Below are positions 7,301 through 15,824 of a DNA stretch of 64,000 bases, piece after piece (the stretch's first letter is position 1; the number at the start of each line of letters is the position of its first letter). The stretch comes from Mycolicibacterium sp. CR10 (GTDB lineage Bacteria > Actinomycetota > Actinomycetes > Mycobacteriales > Mycobacteriaceae), in NCBI RefSeq assembly GCF_005222675.1, contig NZ_STGE01000021.1, positions 1 to 64,000 on the forward strand. The letters run 5' to 3'. The notes beneath the pieces are model-generated. The model made no database searches, had not been told where the DNA came from, and saw nothing but the letters and a program-made list of their open reading frames with translations. Position numbers and translations under genes: made by a program.

Positions 7301-9798
7301 CGGTCACTCCTGTTGACGATCGTCAGGGGTAGTTGTGCCTTTCCTTGCGCTGCACGTGTTTTCCGCAGCACTGCTGAGGCGTCTTCGACGCGCTGGCGCT
7401 CTGTGGAGTCGAGAGATTGCAGCTGGGCGCGCATGGCGGCTATCACGGTGTCGAATTGGCCGATTTCGGCGGTGAGGTTTTCGATGACAAAGTCGGCGGC
7501 GTCGATGGCTTGTGCTGTTTCCCGGTTGGATTTCAGCGCTCGGACGTGATCCTCAATTGCTGGAATGTAGGAGGGGTCGGGTCGATAGAAACCGCATCCA
7601 GAGCATTGGAAGCGGATCGGGCATGCCTGGCCGCCGGCTTTGACGTTGGAGGGTTCGGTGCAGTTGCCGTAGGGGACGGCGACTGACCGAAGTTGGTAAG
7701 CACTGGCGGACGACGGTTTTCGGGCGCCGAGTCGGTCAACGGTAAGTGCGGCAATCGTGGAGACTGCTTCGCGTTTGCGGCGAAGTGAGATGTCGTAGTA
7801 GCCCATGGTGGTCGCGATCGATTTGTGGTCCATCAGATCGCGCAGGACATCGACGGGAACTCCTGCGTCGGCATGGCGTTGGGCGTAGCTGTGCCGAAAT
7901 GCATAGGCATATACGGAGATACCGTCAAGTGGTCGAGTTTGGCCGATCGGTCCAACGACGTTGTCGTTGATCCATATTGCCCAGATGCGCAACGCGTCAC
8001 CAAGGGTCTGGGTGCGCAGGTAGGGCAGGGGCGCGCTGCGTGTGCGGGCGGGGAAAAGGTACTCGACGCTGGACTCAGCGATGAGGACGCTGGCGCGTAC
8101 TTGTTGCCAGTCCCGAATAGCCGCGGCGGTCTGTTGGCTGATGGGCAGTCGGCGGCCCATCCGCTTGCCTTTGACGTTGTCCCAGATCAGTTCGGGTTCA
8201 GGTCCCTCGACGAGGCAGTCGGCGCGCAGTTGGCAAATCTCGCCAGGTCGGCGCCCGGTGTCACGCAGCAGGATGTAGACACAGCGGAACATCTGCTTGA
8301 CCTGCTCAGCGTTCAGGCTGCTGTGGAGCCTTCCGCTGGCCAGGGCGTCGAGGTTGTCATCGAGCAGCCTGATGACCGGTTCGGGTAGGCCCTGGCGTGC
8401 CCGCTCTTCGCTCGCTGATTCGGTATCGGCGATGGTGTGGTGGTGCTGGCGGATGAAGGCGGCAGACATGTCGCGCAGCGGCCCGGTGGCGCGGCCCCAG
8501 TCGAGGAGGTCGATGAATCTCCCGAAGAGTGTCCGGCGGGTTTTGACGGTGAGCAGATCTTGGCCGTCGTGGCGTCGAAGGCCACGGAACGCGTCGACCA
8601 CGGCGTCCATGTCGGCGACCTTCAGCGAGGTGAGGTCTTCCCCGCCGCCGGGCCGCTTAGCCAAACCATCAGAGGCACCGGCAGCAGCGCGGATGGTTTG
8701 CACGACGATATAGGTGGGGATGCGGGTGATCTCGGTTTCAGCCCAGCGCCGGGTCACGTCGTTGAGCCAGCCCACCGTGATGGGAGTGAAGTCCAGTGCG
8801 CCCTTGTGGCGCCGGCTGCCGCCATGGGCGGCGGGATCATGGGCCAGGCCCAAGGTCACCAAGTCCCAGACCTGCCGGTCGGTATGGGCGCGGCCGCTGG
8901 CCCGCTCGTGCGCGTCATGCAGGGTACGGGCGAATTCGAACAGATGGGCGTTGGCGTTGGAGTTGCGGATCTGTCGTGCCTGGAGCCGCTCGAACTTTGA
9001 TGTGCCGAAAATTGTTGCCAGACTTCGGGTTGCGCCCAAGGTGGTGATCACAGTGCGCACCGCCACCGGATCCATGCGCCCGTTACGAGCATCGCGCTGC
9101 TGTAGTGCGTAGAGCAGCTCCCAGCGCATCTGCTCTGCCAGAGGGATAAGGGAGAACATGTTCATCGCAAGATGCGGCGTTTCGGTGCGGGCCCACTGCG
9201 TCATGGTGACGTGGCTGCCGCTTCGTCGATAGCGGTTGCGGTGCAGGATGCAAAGCCCGGTCGCGTAGGAGGATTCCAGCTCGCATCCGGGCACCAGACA
9301 ATCCGGCAATGCCTCATAGGGAATAGCGATCGTGGCGAACCAGCGCTTCATGCTCGGTGAGCGTCGGTCGCGCTTATAGACATGCCAGCGGATGTTGTGG
9401 TCTTCGCACAGCCCCAGCGCCAACGGCATACGCGCGCAACGGACGCCGTCGCGGCGCACCACGCAAGTCCCGTCCCGTCGCTCGCCAGGGCGGTTCTTGC
9501 GGGCAGCGGGAACGTGGGTGACCATGAACTCCTCGAGGGTCAGCCCCGATTCACGGAAGGCGATGCCGCATTGCCGGCACAACCCCGACGAGCGCAGAGC
9601 GATCCCACAGCCGCTGCAGGTCTCGCTGACGGTCTGGGGGTTGGTCACATCGCCGGTGAACAGCCACGTCGACTGATCCCATTCCCCGGGCCGCCACCTG
9701 TTGTCGATGTTGCGGCGCAGCCAAGTCGACCAAGGCACGGGTTCCGACGCCGCGATAGCAGCTTCGGCCGCGGATCGTCGCAACGGTGAGGTACTCAT
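7297..9798 (-). CDS. tnpB: TnpB-like tyrosine recombinase with zinc-finger regions
   Basis: 833 residues from ATG 9798, which overlaps the tnpA stop (ATGA); the open frame extends further upstream but lies inside tnpA. The N-terminal third has Cys pairs suggesting zinc binding (C61-x2-C64, C74-x2-C77, C167 and C172 with C183 and H186). The C-terminal catalytic domain has Arg517 (TGRRPGE), Arg635, His658 and Tyr667, nine residues after His658 as in the family. The box II position normally occupied by His is Tyr632 (YAFR instead of HxxR). A Cys-rich tail (C726, C732, C735) matches the TnpB-type end CPIRFQCSGCGFYRPDPSY. It probably acts with TnpA in strand exchange. Confidence 0.85.
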   Translation of the reverse strand: MSTSPLRRSAAEAAIAASEPVPWSTWLRRNIDNRWRPGEWDQSTWLFTGDVTNPQTVSETCSGCGIALRSSGLCRQCGIAFRESGLTLEEFMVTHVPAARKNRPGERRDGTCVVRRDGVRCARMPLALGLCEDHNIRWHVYKRDRRSPSMKRWFATIAIPYEALPDCLVPGCELESSYATGLCILHRNRYRRSGSHVTMTQWARTETPHLAMNMFSLIPLAEQMRWELLYALQQRDARNGRMDPVAVRTVITTLGATRSLATIFGTSKFERLQARQIRNSNANAHLFEFARTLHDAHERASGRAHTDRQVWDLVTLGLAHDPAAHGGSRRHKGALDFTPITVGWLNDVTRRWAETEITRIPTYIVVQTIRAAAGASDGLAKRPGGGEDLTSLKVADMDAVVDAFRGLRRHDGQDLLTVKTRRTLFGRFIDLLDWGRATGPLRDMSAAFIRQHHHTIADTESASEERARQGLPEPVIRLLDDNLDALASGRLHSSLNAEQVKQMFRCVYILLRDTGRRPGEICQLRADCLVEGPEPELIWDNVKGKRMGRRLPISQQTAAAIRDWQQVRASVLIAESSVEYLFPARTRSAPLPYLRTQTLGDALRIWAIWINDNVVGPIGQTRPLDGISVYAYAFRHSYAQRHADAGVPVDVLRDLMDHKSIATTMGYYDISLRRKREAVSTIAALTVDRLGARKPSSASAYQLRSVAVPYGNCTEPSNVKAGGQACPIRFQCSGCGFYRPDPSYIPAIEDHVRALKSNRETAQAIDAADFVIENLTAEIGQFDTVIAAMRAQLQSLDSTERQRVEDASAVLRKTRAAQGKAQLPLTIVNRSDR

Positions 9799-10946
9799 CG
9801 CATCGTCCACCTCGCAGCGACCATTTCGACTGCCCGCCGTTTCGTCGCGTTCGTCGGATGCAGATAGCGCTCCATCGAGACCGGGGAAACATGTCCTAAC
9901 AGTCGCTGCACTGTGTCTCGTGCTGCGCCGTTTTCCATCCACTGCGTGGCGGCGGTATGGCGAAGCATGTGCGGGTGGGCAGGAAACCCGACCTTGGTTG
10001 AAAGCCGTCCGAACAGCGCATAGGCGTTGCCGTAACGCATCCCGACGCCCAGCGGCCGACGGTAGACGTTGACGAACACCATGTCGGAGTCGACCGCGTC
10101 GCCGACCTCGTCGCGTTCGTACTGATAGTCGGCATACAGCTGGACCAACTCGGTGGGCACTGGAATCGAACGTGGTGCGCGGGCCTTGGCGAACGCGCCG
10201 TTATCGTTCATCCGGCGCCGAACGTGAACGTGAGGCCCAGCGACCGAGCAGCCCAACCCGCTCGACGACGCCAGCAGATGCAGATCTTCACGGCGCAGTC
10301 CCAACGCTTCGCCAATGCGTATACCTGTCACCGCTAGTAGCGCCAGCAGGAACCGGTCTCGCGCGTTCGTCGTGGCCAGGATGAGCTGCTCGACCTGCTC
10401 AAGGCTCAAGGTCTTCATCTCCGGAGCCGCCGCCGACAACCGAAGCGTCTTGACCTGCACCATCGAATACACAGCCTGGCCGCCGTCGCTAGCGCCCGGC
10501 AGATAGCGGACATGGCGCGGCGTCGCTAGCCGCTGGACCAACTCCATCGCCACCCATCCCTGAGCTGCCCCAAACCGCAAAAACTCACATATCGTCGTCA
10601 TGATCTGATTCGCCGTATGCGGGGACCTCAACCGCTCACTGTCCCTCGGCGGCGTCACAACCAACCACCGTAAGAACTGCCCAAGTTCACCGAACTCGAT
10701 TGTCTGCCAATCGATTCGCATGCGCGAACAATAAGACAAGAACAACGCGACGCGGCCAGCGTAGGTCCGTTCAGTGTTCGGGGACCGCCCCTGAGACCGC
10801 AGCGCCGCCAGATACGCCGACCCCTCGGCATGCAGGACATACGCGTCAGAAGCGATCACGTAACGAGCCACCCCATCAGCATCTGAAACCGCCCGCTCAG
10901 CAATAAATGAAGCACCCACGCGCCGAACGTAAACGACGTCACCCAC
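9795..10946 (-). CDS. tnpA: TnpA-like tyrosine recombinase
   Basis: 383 residues from GTG 10946. The N-terminal SAM-like core-binding domain (about 38-145) precedes the catalytic domain with the full set: Arg210 (TGIRIGEAL), His326 and Arg329 (HMLRHT), His352 (LLGH) and the nucleophile Tyr361, exactly nine residues after His352. This is the first gene of the overlapping tnpA-tnpB-tnpC operon, as in Tn554. The start lies about 75 bp from the right arm of the element, so promoter and recombination site are close together. It should cut and rejoin DNA at the element arms without a double-strand break. Confidence 0.88.
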   Translation of the reverse strand: MGDVVYVRRVGASFIAERAVSDADGVARYVIASDAYVLHAEGSAYLAALRSQGRSPNTERTYAGRVALFLSYCSRMRIDWQTIEFGELGQFLRWLVVTPPRDSERLRSPHTANQIMTTICEFLRFGAAQGWVAMELVQRLATPRHVRYLPGASDGGQAVYSMVQVKTLRLSAAAPEMKTLSLEQVEQLILATTNARDRFLLALLAVTGIRIGEALGLRREDLHLLASSSGLGCSVAGPHVHVRRRMNDNGAFAKARAPRSIPVPTELVQLYADYQYERDEVGDAVDSDMVFVNVYRRPLGVGMRYGNAYALFGRLSTKVGFPAHPHMLRHTAATQWMENGAARDTVQRLLGHVSPVSMERYLHPTNATKRRAVEMVAARWTMR

Positions 10947-11020
10947 AACAGGTTGGATAACAGTCAGACGCGTAATCCGATCTACCTCAAACCAACGTGC
11001 CTAAAAGGAACCTCTACGCC

Positions 11021-11027
11021 CAGATAA
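11021..11027 (+). repeat. Right-end recombinase arm (CAGATAA)
   Basis: Exact reverse complement of the left arm TTATCTG and identical to the bases at 72-78 that abut the tadA fragment. The next six bases (11028-11033, CTATCG) belong to the flp target. Confidence 0.6.
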
Positions 11028-11137
11028 CTATCGCGGCGGCCGCGTTCGGGGCGATCCTCTACACCGTCGTCACGGGGGATTCGGTCGTCGGAGCCCTGAC
11101 CAACATCATCACCCGGGCGCTGAACACCAACGTCTAG
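11028..11137 (+). pseudogene. flp: flp (DUF4244 pilin), 3' part
   Basis: From ATC 11030 to TAG 11135-11137 this encodes IAAAAFGAILYTVVTGDSVV and continues to the end of a DUF4244 pilin (35 residues). It is in phase with the 5' part ending at 1733: GGA ACT then ATC GCG. The segment contains the rest of the hydrophobic pilin helix and has no start of its own. Confidence 0.85.
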
Positions 11138-11139
11138 GT

Positions 11140-11466
11140 GGCGAACACGGGACAGCCACCGCGGAAGCGGCTTTCGCGATCCTGGCATTGGTCGCGGTCT
11201 TGGTCGTCTGTCTTGCGGGGCTCATGGCGGTGTCCATGCAGGTCCGCTGCGTGGACGCCGCCCGTGAGGCGGCCCGCCTGGCCGCGCGTGGCGACGACGC
11301 GGCCGCCGCCAGGACCGCGGGCGCCGTCGCGCCCGACGGCGCGGTGCTGCAGTTACGCCGCGACGGCGGCTATGTGGTGGCGACGGTCCACTCGAGAAGT
11401 GCTCTGCTGCCGGGTGTTTCGATCAGCGCCACGGCCGCGGCCGCGGCAGAGCCCGGGGCCGGGTGA
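11140..11466 (+). CDS. tadE: TadE-like pilus protein, start unresolved
   Basis: The reading frame ending at TGA 11464-11466 encodes a TadE-type protein: GTATAEAAFAILALVAVLVV (membrane anchor with the Glu found in TadE pseudopilins), then MQVRCVDAAREAARLAARGDD and an extracytoplasmic domain. No ATG or GTG lies in this frame upstream of the anchor. The GTG at 11138, directly after the flp stop, is one base out of phase. Either initiation is at TTG 11188, which would cut the anchor, or one base has been lost in the GGTGGC stretch at 11137-11142. The position just after flp matches the Rv3655c type. Confidence 0.6.
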   Translation, partial: GEHGTATAEAAFAILALVAVLVVCLAGLMAVSMQVRCVDAAREAARLAARGDDAAAARTAGAVAPDGAVLQLRRDGGYVVATVHSRSALLPGVSISATAAAAAEPGAG

Positions 11467-11809
11467 AGAAGGTTCTGCCAGCATCATCGCCGCGGCCATG
11501 ACCGCGGCACTGGTCACGGTCACCGTCGGCGGTGCGTGTCTCGGGGCGGCGGTGGTCGCGCGCCACCGCGCGCAGGCAGTCGCCGATCTCGCCGCCCTTG
11601 CGGCCGCGGCGCACATTCCCGATGGTGCCGCGATCGCGTGCGCGCAGGCGTCCGAGCTGGCACGGGTGATGGGCACCGGCGTGGTGGCGTGCACCATCGA
11701 CGGACTCGATGTGGTGGTCACGGTCGAAGCGTCTTCGGCGCTGGGCCTGGCCGGAATGGCACCGGCGCGGGCGATGGCCAGAGCAGGTCCGGCCGACACC
11801 CACGGCTAG
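11414..11809 (+). CDS. TadG-like secretion-neighbourhood protein
   Basis: The frame encodes EEGSASIIAAAMTAALVTVTVGG, a membrane anchor, then a short extracytoplasmic part rich in Ala (HRAQAVADLAALAAAAHIP, with Cys residues near the end). This matches the Rv3654c type of TadE-like protein that follows tadE in mycobacteria. The start is uncertain: GTG 11414 overlaps tadE by about 50 bases, while ATG 11498 would remove the acidic lead-in. The stop TAG overlaps tail-to-tail with the TAG of the next gene on the minus strand. With flp and tadA broken the protein is probably idle. Confidence 0.65.
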   Translation: MFRSAPRPRPRQSPGPGEEGSASIIAAAMTAALVTVTVGGACLGAAVVARHRAQAVADLAALAAAAHIPDGAAIACAQASELARVMGTGVVACTIDGLDVVVTVEASSALGLAGMAPARAMARAGPADTHG

Positions 11810-12885
11810 CCCTTGCCGGACTTCTCTTTGCGCGAGCGGGACTTTCGCGTAGCACCGGTCGGCTCTTCAGCCTGGGAGAGTCCGGCTGCGGCAACTTCGT
11901 CCTCGGTGGGCAGCCGAAAGGCGGCCAGGCCCGCGTAGACGCCCTTGTCGAGTTCCACGCGGTGCACCGTCACATGCACCAGCGTCCACCCGCCGTGCAG
12001 CGCGACCATCCGCAGCACGCCCGAGGTGGTACCGGTGGTGAACTCCTCGTCCATCCGGGCCAACGTGGCCTGATCGTCGGGGTGGGCGCGCTCGCCGACG
12101 ATGCCCGCGCGCCAGTCGAAGAACGGGACCGGGTCATCGAGCCACTTCAGCAGCGACCAGTGCCGTGGATCGACCAGTGCCCGGTGCACGCCCGGTTCGG
12201 CAAGGCTGTCCAGGATCCGTTGGCCGAGGAGGTCCTCCTGGATGCTCGGGCCATCTTGGACGCTGCGCCAGTTCATCGCCCGGCAGATCAGGCGCTCCCT
12301 GCCGTTGTCCTGTTCCTCCGACAGCGCCCTCGCGACGAATCCGACGGTGATCCGTTCGCCCCGGTGATCGGTGACGTCCCAGGTGTTGCAGATCGTGACG
12401 CCCTCCTCCGGCTTGATCACCATGCTGAGGACCGTCACTTCGTTGGGGTTCAGATCGCGTCGCGGAAGGTCGTCGGCGAAGGCGCGCCCCTGCGTTGTCT
12501 CCCGCTCCGGGTCCCACCCGCTGATCTGCAGCGATTCGGGAGTGTCGGTCGCGGTTCGCTGAGCCAGGTCCCAGATCAATGCCCCGACCAACGGCCTGGG
12601 CAGTGGTTCCTGCTCGGGTGTGCCGACCCAGACGTGGACGCCGTGGATCCGGCCGTCCGACATCTGGACGACCTCGGTGCGGATCACCCGGTCGTTCTTC
12701 GACGTGATGCTGCTCAGACCCTTGCCGGCGCGGACCGTCTCACCGATCGCCGTCTGGATCGCCATCAGGTGTGGGTTGCGCCGCAGGAATGTGCTGATCG
12801 GTATCAGGTTCTTGGTGTATGCGCCCTCTGCGACGACGGCGGGCTCATTGCCGAGTGTCTCCACGAGCACCCAGTCGCGCGTCAT
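11806..12885 (-). CDS. Mycobacterial DUF5593/PAS-like protein
   Basis: 359 residues starting MTRDWVLVETLG, a beginning shared by a mycobacterial family of predicted sensory proteins (DUF5593). The N-terminal half (about 10-160) looks like a GAF/PAS-type alpha/beta domain (IHGVHVWVG). The C-terminal half (about 200-330) resembles a PAS core (WRAGIVGERAHPDDQATL), with the ERVHPDD-like motif typical of PAS domains. The tail is Lys/Arg-rich. There are no membrane segments and no output domain, so a partner would be needed. The next gene on the same strand is 291 bp upstream. The ligand is unknown. Confidence 0.62.
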   Translation of the reverse strand: MTRDWVLVETLGNEPAVVAEGAYTKNLIPISTFLRRNPHLMAIQTAIGETVRAGKGLSSITSKNDRVIRTEVVQMSDGRIHGVHVWVGTPEQEPLPRPLVGALIWDLAQRTATDTPESLQISGWDPERETTQGRAFADDLPRRDLNPNEVTVLSMVIKPEEGVTICNTWDVTDHRGERITVGFVARALSEEQDNGRERLICRAMNWRSVQDGPSIQEDLLGQRILDSLAEPGVHRALVDPRHWSLLKWLDDPVPFFDWRAGIVGERAHPDDQATLARMDEEFTTGTTSGVLRMVALHGGWTLVHVTVHRVELDKGVYAGLAAFRLPTEDEVAAAGLSQAEEPTGATRKSRSRKEKSGKG

Positions 12886-13176
12886 GGCGTGAGTTTACCG
12901 AGGCGCAGATGGCAGCCTCGGCGATGACGTTGCCACGGATTCCGCAGCATCGTCGTCGCCGAGTACGCCGGCGTACCGCAGGGCCGGCTCGCCGGGTATT
13001 GCCGCAACCCCGTTCACAAGGTAATTTGCGGTCTGAAGACGGTAACGGGCGCCGTGAGCGGATCTCGTTGTCTCATCTGTCAGCCGCAGTCGAGAAGCGT
13101 GCCGCGGTGTTCGCGGCAAGGCCCTGCGGTTTCGGCGCCAAGCGATCGTCGAGGGGTCGATCGTGACGCGGCCGAG

Positions 13177-15519
13177 TCAGCGTTCCCGGTCCGTGAGCGC
13201 GCCCACAACCAGGCGTAACACCCGGACGGCGCCGTCTTTGTCCAGCGGGTCGTTGCCGTTGCCGCACTTGGGCGACTGCACGCAGGACGGGCAACCGGTC
13301 GGGCACTCGCATGCCTCGATCGCCGAGGCCGTAGCTTCCCACCAGGTGCTTATCGTGCGGAATCCGCGTGCCGCGAAGCCAGCGCCGCCGGGGTAACCGT
13401 CGTAGACGAAGATCGTCGGTAATCCGCCGACCGGGCCGACAGCGGTGGACACCCCGCCGATGTCGCCGCGATCGCAGCTGGCGAGCAGTGGTAGCAGTCC
13501 GATGGCGGCGTGCTCGGCGGCGTGCAGCGAACCGGGTATCCGGAGCGGATCGATTCCGCTGTCCTGCAACACTTCTGGCGTGACAGTGCACATTGCGGCC
13601 ATCGTCTCGAGGGTTCGCGTCGGCATCTCCAACTCGATGAAGTCGATCACCTCACCGTCCAGTCGGCGGCGCAGGTATCCGGTGACGGTGTTTCTGACCG
13701 ACACGGGCACCAAGCCGACGGTGACCGAGCCGTGCTCGCGTCGTTCGCCCTGGCCTGTCACGTCGATGTCGGTCAACTCCCGCGCGAACGTCGTGTAGCC
13801 GGGATCTTCGGCGTGCACGAATGCGATGCCGTCCTCGAAGTCGAGGGAGTCGACCACGTAGCTCTCGCCCTGGTGCAGGTACACCGCCCCGGGATGCACG
13901 GATGCGGGTGCCTGTGCCGCCCCGGCGCTGCCCAGCATGCGTCCCGTGTCGGCCTCCAGGATCGCGATCTGCCCACCGGTCGACCCGCGGATGTCCACGG
14001 CGGGGTGCGGATCGACGCCGGGGGTGGGGAAGTAGCCGCTCGGCCGGCGGCGAAGCAGGCCGTCGTCGACCAATTCGCCCGCCACGGATTCCGCGTCCCA
14101 CATCCGCACCTCGGCGTCTGTCAACGGCAGTTCGGTGGCTGCGCAAAGAAGTTGTGGCCCAAGGACATACGGATTCCCGGGGTCGATGACGACGCGTTCG
14201 ATGGGCTTGTCGAGTAGCGCGGCGGGGTGGTGCACCAGGTAGGTGTCGAGCGGATCGTCGCGCGCGATCAGCACGACGAGGGCGCCCTGCCCGCGCCGGC
14301 CCGCTCGGCCCGCCTGTTGCCAGAACGACGCGACGGTGCCGGGGAAGCCGGCAAGGACGACCGCATCAAGGCCTGCGATGTCGACGCCCAGTTCCAGCGC
14401 GTTGGTCGTCGCCACGCCCCTCAGTTCGCCGTCGGCCAGCGCCCGTTCGAGCCTGCGGCGATCCTCGGCGAGATAACCGGCCCGGTAGGAGGCCACCTGC
14501 CCGGACAGTTCCGGTGCAGTCTCGGCCAGCCGCGCCCGGGCGCCGAGTGCGGTGAGTTCCGCACCTCGGCGTGATCGGACGAACGTCAGCATCCGGGCGC
14601 CCTCGGCGATCAGGTCCGCCATCACCCTGGCCGCCTCGGCGCCCGCCGAGCGGCGCACCGGGGCGCCGTTCTCGCCGACCAGGTCGTCGATGAGCGCCGG
14701 TTCCCACAGTGCAACCGTGCGTGCGCCCTGCGGTGATCCGTCCTCGGTCACCTCCACCACCGTCTGCCCGATCAGCTCGGACGCGGTGATCGCCGGCTGC
14801 GCGGTGGTCGCGCTGGCGAAGATCACCGTGGGCATCACACCGGTGGGCGAGTACCGGCTGCACAGTCGCAGCAGCCGACGCAGCACCATTGCCACGTTAG
14901 ATCCGAAAATGCCGCGGTAGTAATGGCATTCGTCCACCACGAGATATCTGAGATTACGCAGGAAGACCGCCCATCGGGCGTGGTTGCGCAGCATCGAAAG
15001 GTGGATCATGTCGGGGTTCGAGAAGATCCATCTGGAGCGTTCTCTCGCGAAACGCCGCACCTCCGACGGGCAGTCGCCGTCATAGGGGGTCGGTGCGACA
15101 TCGGCGAGGCCGGCCACGGCGGAGGTCAGTGCCGCTGCCGAGCGCAACTGATCGTGCCCTAGAGCCTTGGTCGGCGACAGGTACAGGGCCCGGGCTCGCG
15201 GATCGTCCTTCAGCGTTGTCAGTATCGGCAGTTGGTAGGCAAGCGATTTGCCCGAGGCGGTGCCTGTGCTGAGCACGACGTGGCGCCCGTCGCGAGCGAA
15301 ATCAGCGGCCGCAAGTTGATGCGACCACGGAGCGTCGACGCCCCGATCGCGGAAGGCCTGCACCAGTTCTGGGTCTGCCCAGTGCGGCCAGGCAAGTGTT
15401 CTGGCACGCCGTGGCGGTAGATCCGCGACGTGGCGTAGCGGATGTTCGCCGGCAGCGGTGCCTTCGACCGCGGACGCGAGCAGCTCGCGACCGAAATCCG
15501 GCACCGGACCTACCATCAC
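13177..15519 (-). CDS. DEAD/DEAH helicase with DUF1998 domain (MrfA/Hrq1-like)
   Basis: 780 residues, superfamily 2 helicase. Motif I is STGTASGKSLAYQ (near residue 85), motif II is VVDECHYYRG (DECH box), and motif VI is QQAGRAGRRGQG. The C-terminal DUF1998 region carries a four-cysteine cluster, CECPTGCPSCVQSPKCGNGN, known in this family to bind zinc. The Bacillus homologue MrfA repairs mitomycin C crosslinks, so a DNA-repair role is likely. It corresponds to Rv3649 by family and position. A second ATG directly follows the chosen one. It is divergent from cspA, sharing the 305-bp region between them. Confidence 0.85.
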   Translation of the reverse strand: MMVGPVPDFGRELLASAVEGTAAGEHPLRHVADLPPRRARTLAWPHWADPELVQAFRDRGVDAPWSHQLAAADFARDGRHVVLSTGTASGKSLAYQLPILTTLKDDPRARALYLSPTKALGHDQLRSAAALTSAVAGLADVAPTPYDGDCPSEVRRFARERSRWIFSNPDMIHLSMLRNHARWAVFLRNLRYLVVDECHYYRGIFGSNVAMVLRRLLRLCSRYSPTGVMPTVIFASATTAQPAITASELIGQTVVEVTEDGSPQGARTVALWEPALIDDLVGENGAPVRRSAGAEAARVMADLIAEGARMLTFVRSRRGAELTALGARARLAETAPELSGQVASYRAGYLAEDRRRLERALADGELRGVATTNALELGVDIAGLDAVVLAGFPGTVASFWQQAGRAGRRGQGALVVLIARDDPLDTYLVHHPAALLDKPIERVVIDPGNPYVLGPQLLCAATELPLTDAEVRMWDAESVAGELVDDGLLRRRPSGYFPTPGVDPHPAVDIRGSTGGQIAILEADTGRMLGSAGAAQAPASVHPGAVYLHQGESYVVDSLDFEDGIAFVHAEDPGYTTFARELTDIDVTGQGERREHGSVTVGLVPVSVRNTVTGYLRRRLDGEVIDFIELEMPTRTLETMAAMCTVTPEVLQDSGIDPLRIPGSLHAAEHAAIGLLPLLASCDRGDIGGVSTAVGPVGGLPTIFVYDGYPGGAGFAARGFRTISTWWEATASAIEACECPTGCPSCVQSPKCGNGNDPLDKDGAVRVLRLVVGALTDRER

Positions 15520-15824
15520 GGACCTCCCAGGAACGGTGAATGGCTGACAACCGGGGCCAGAAATCCCGTCGTCGAAGAATTGTTCCCTACGTGATTGCTC
15601 CGAGACTGTCGCCGCAGCCCTGAACGTGATTGACTACTTGCGGTCGCAGCTTCTGTGTTCGTGTATTCGCACTCGCAGGATCGTCGTTGCGATCGCGGTT
15701 CCTGCGAGGGTTGTAGGTCGGGTCGAGTTCCGAGCACTCCACGAAGGTATGGCGGTCGGAACGGGCCCGGTGCACCGGAAGTCGGTGGACCGCTCCCGGT
15801 AAGAAGAGAAGGAAATCACGAGAG
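15520..15824. promoter_or_regulatory. Divergent region of helicase and cspA, including the cspA leader
   Basis: This 305-bp stretch holds promoters for the helicase (minus) and cspA (plus). A TTGACT hexamer lies at 15630-15635, but I see no convincing -10 partner. Cold-shock genes commonly have a long structured 5' leader, so most of it may be transcribed. No coding frame here looks real. A purine-rich ribosome binding site (AAGAAGAGAAGGAAA) precedes the cspA ATG. Confidence 0.4.

Larger units (their letters stand above)
1732..11027. mobile_element. Tn554-family (TnpA-TnpB-TnpC) transposon with metal-related cargo, inserted in flp
   Basis: About 9.3 kb separates the two halves of flp. The right end carries three overlapping minus-strand genes: a tyrosine recombinase (383 aa), a larger zinc-finger tyrosine recombinase (833 aa) and a coiled-coil DUF6262 protein. 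This is the tnpA-tnpB-tnpC set of Tn554. The ends carry inverted 7-bp arms, TTATCTG (1738-1744) and CAGATAA (11021-11027), each next to a different 6-bp sequence, CTTTGT (1732-1737) and CTATCG (11028-11033). Removing 1732-11027 restores an uninterrupted pilin frame without a target duplication, as expected for Tn554-type transposition. The exact edges are ambiguous by a few bases because CT is shared. The cargo lies at 2561-6521. Confidence 0.85.

Noticed and set aside
12895..13119. Possible 74-residue gene between the PAS-like gene and the helicase
   Set aside because: No family resemblance and no clear ribosome binding site; the 290-bp gap is better left unannotated.
15630..15665. cspA sigma-70 promoter with TTGACT
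   Set aside because: No matching -10 hexamer at acceptable spacing was found.
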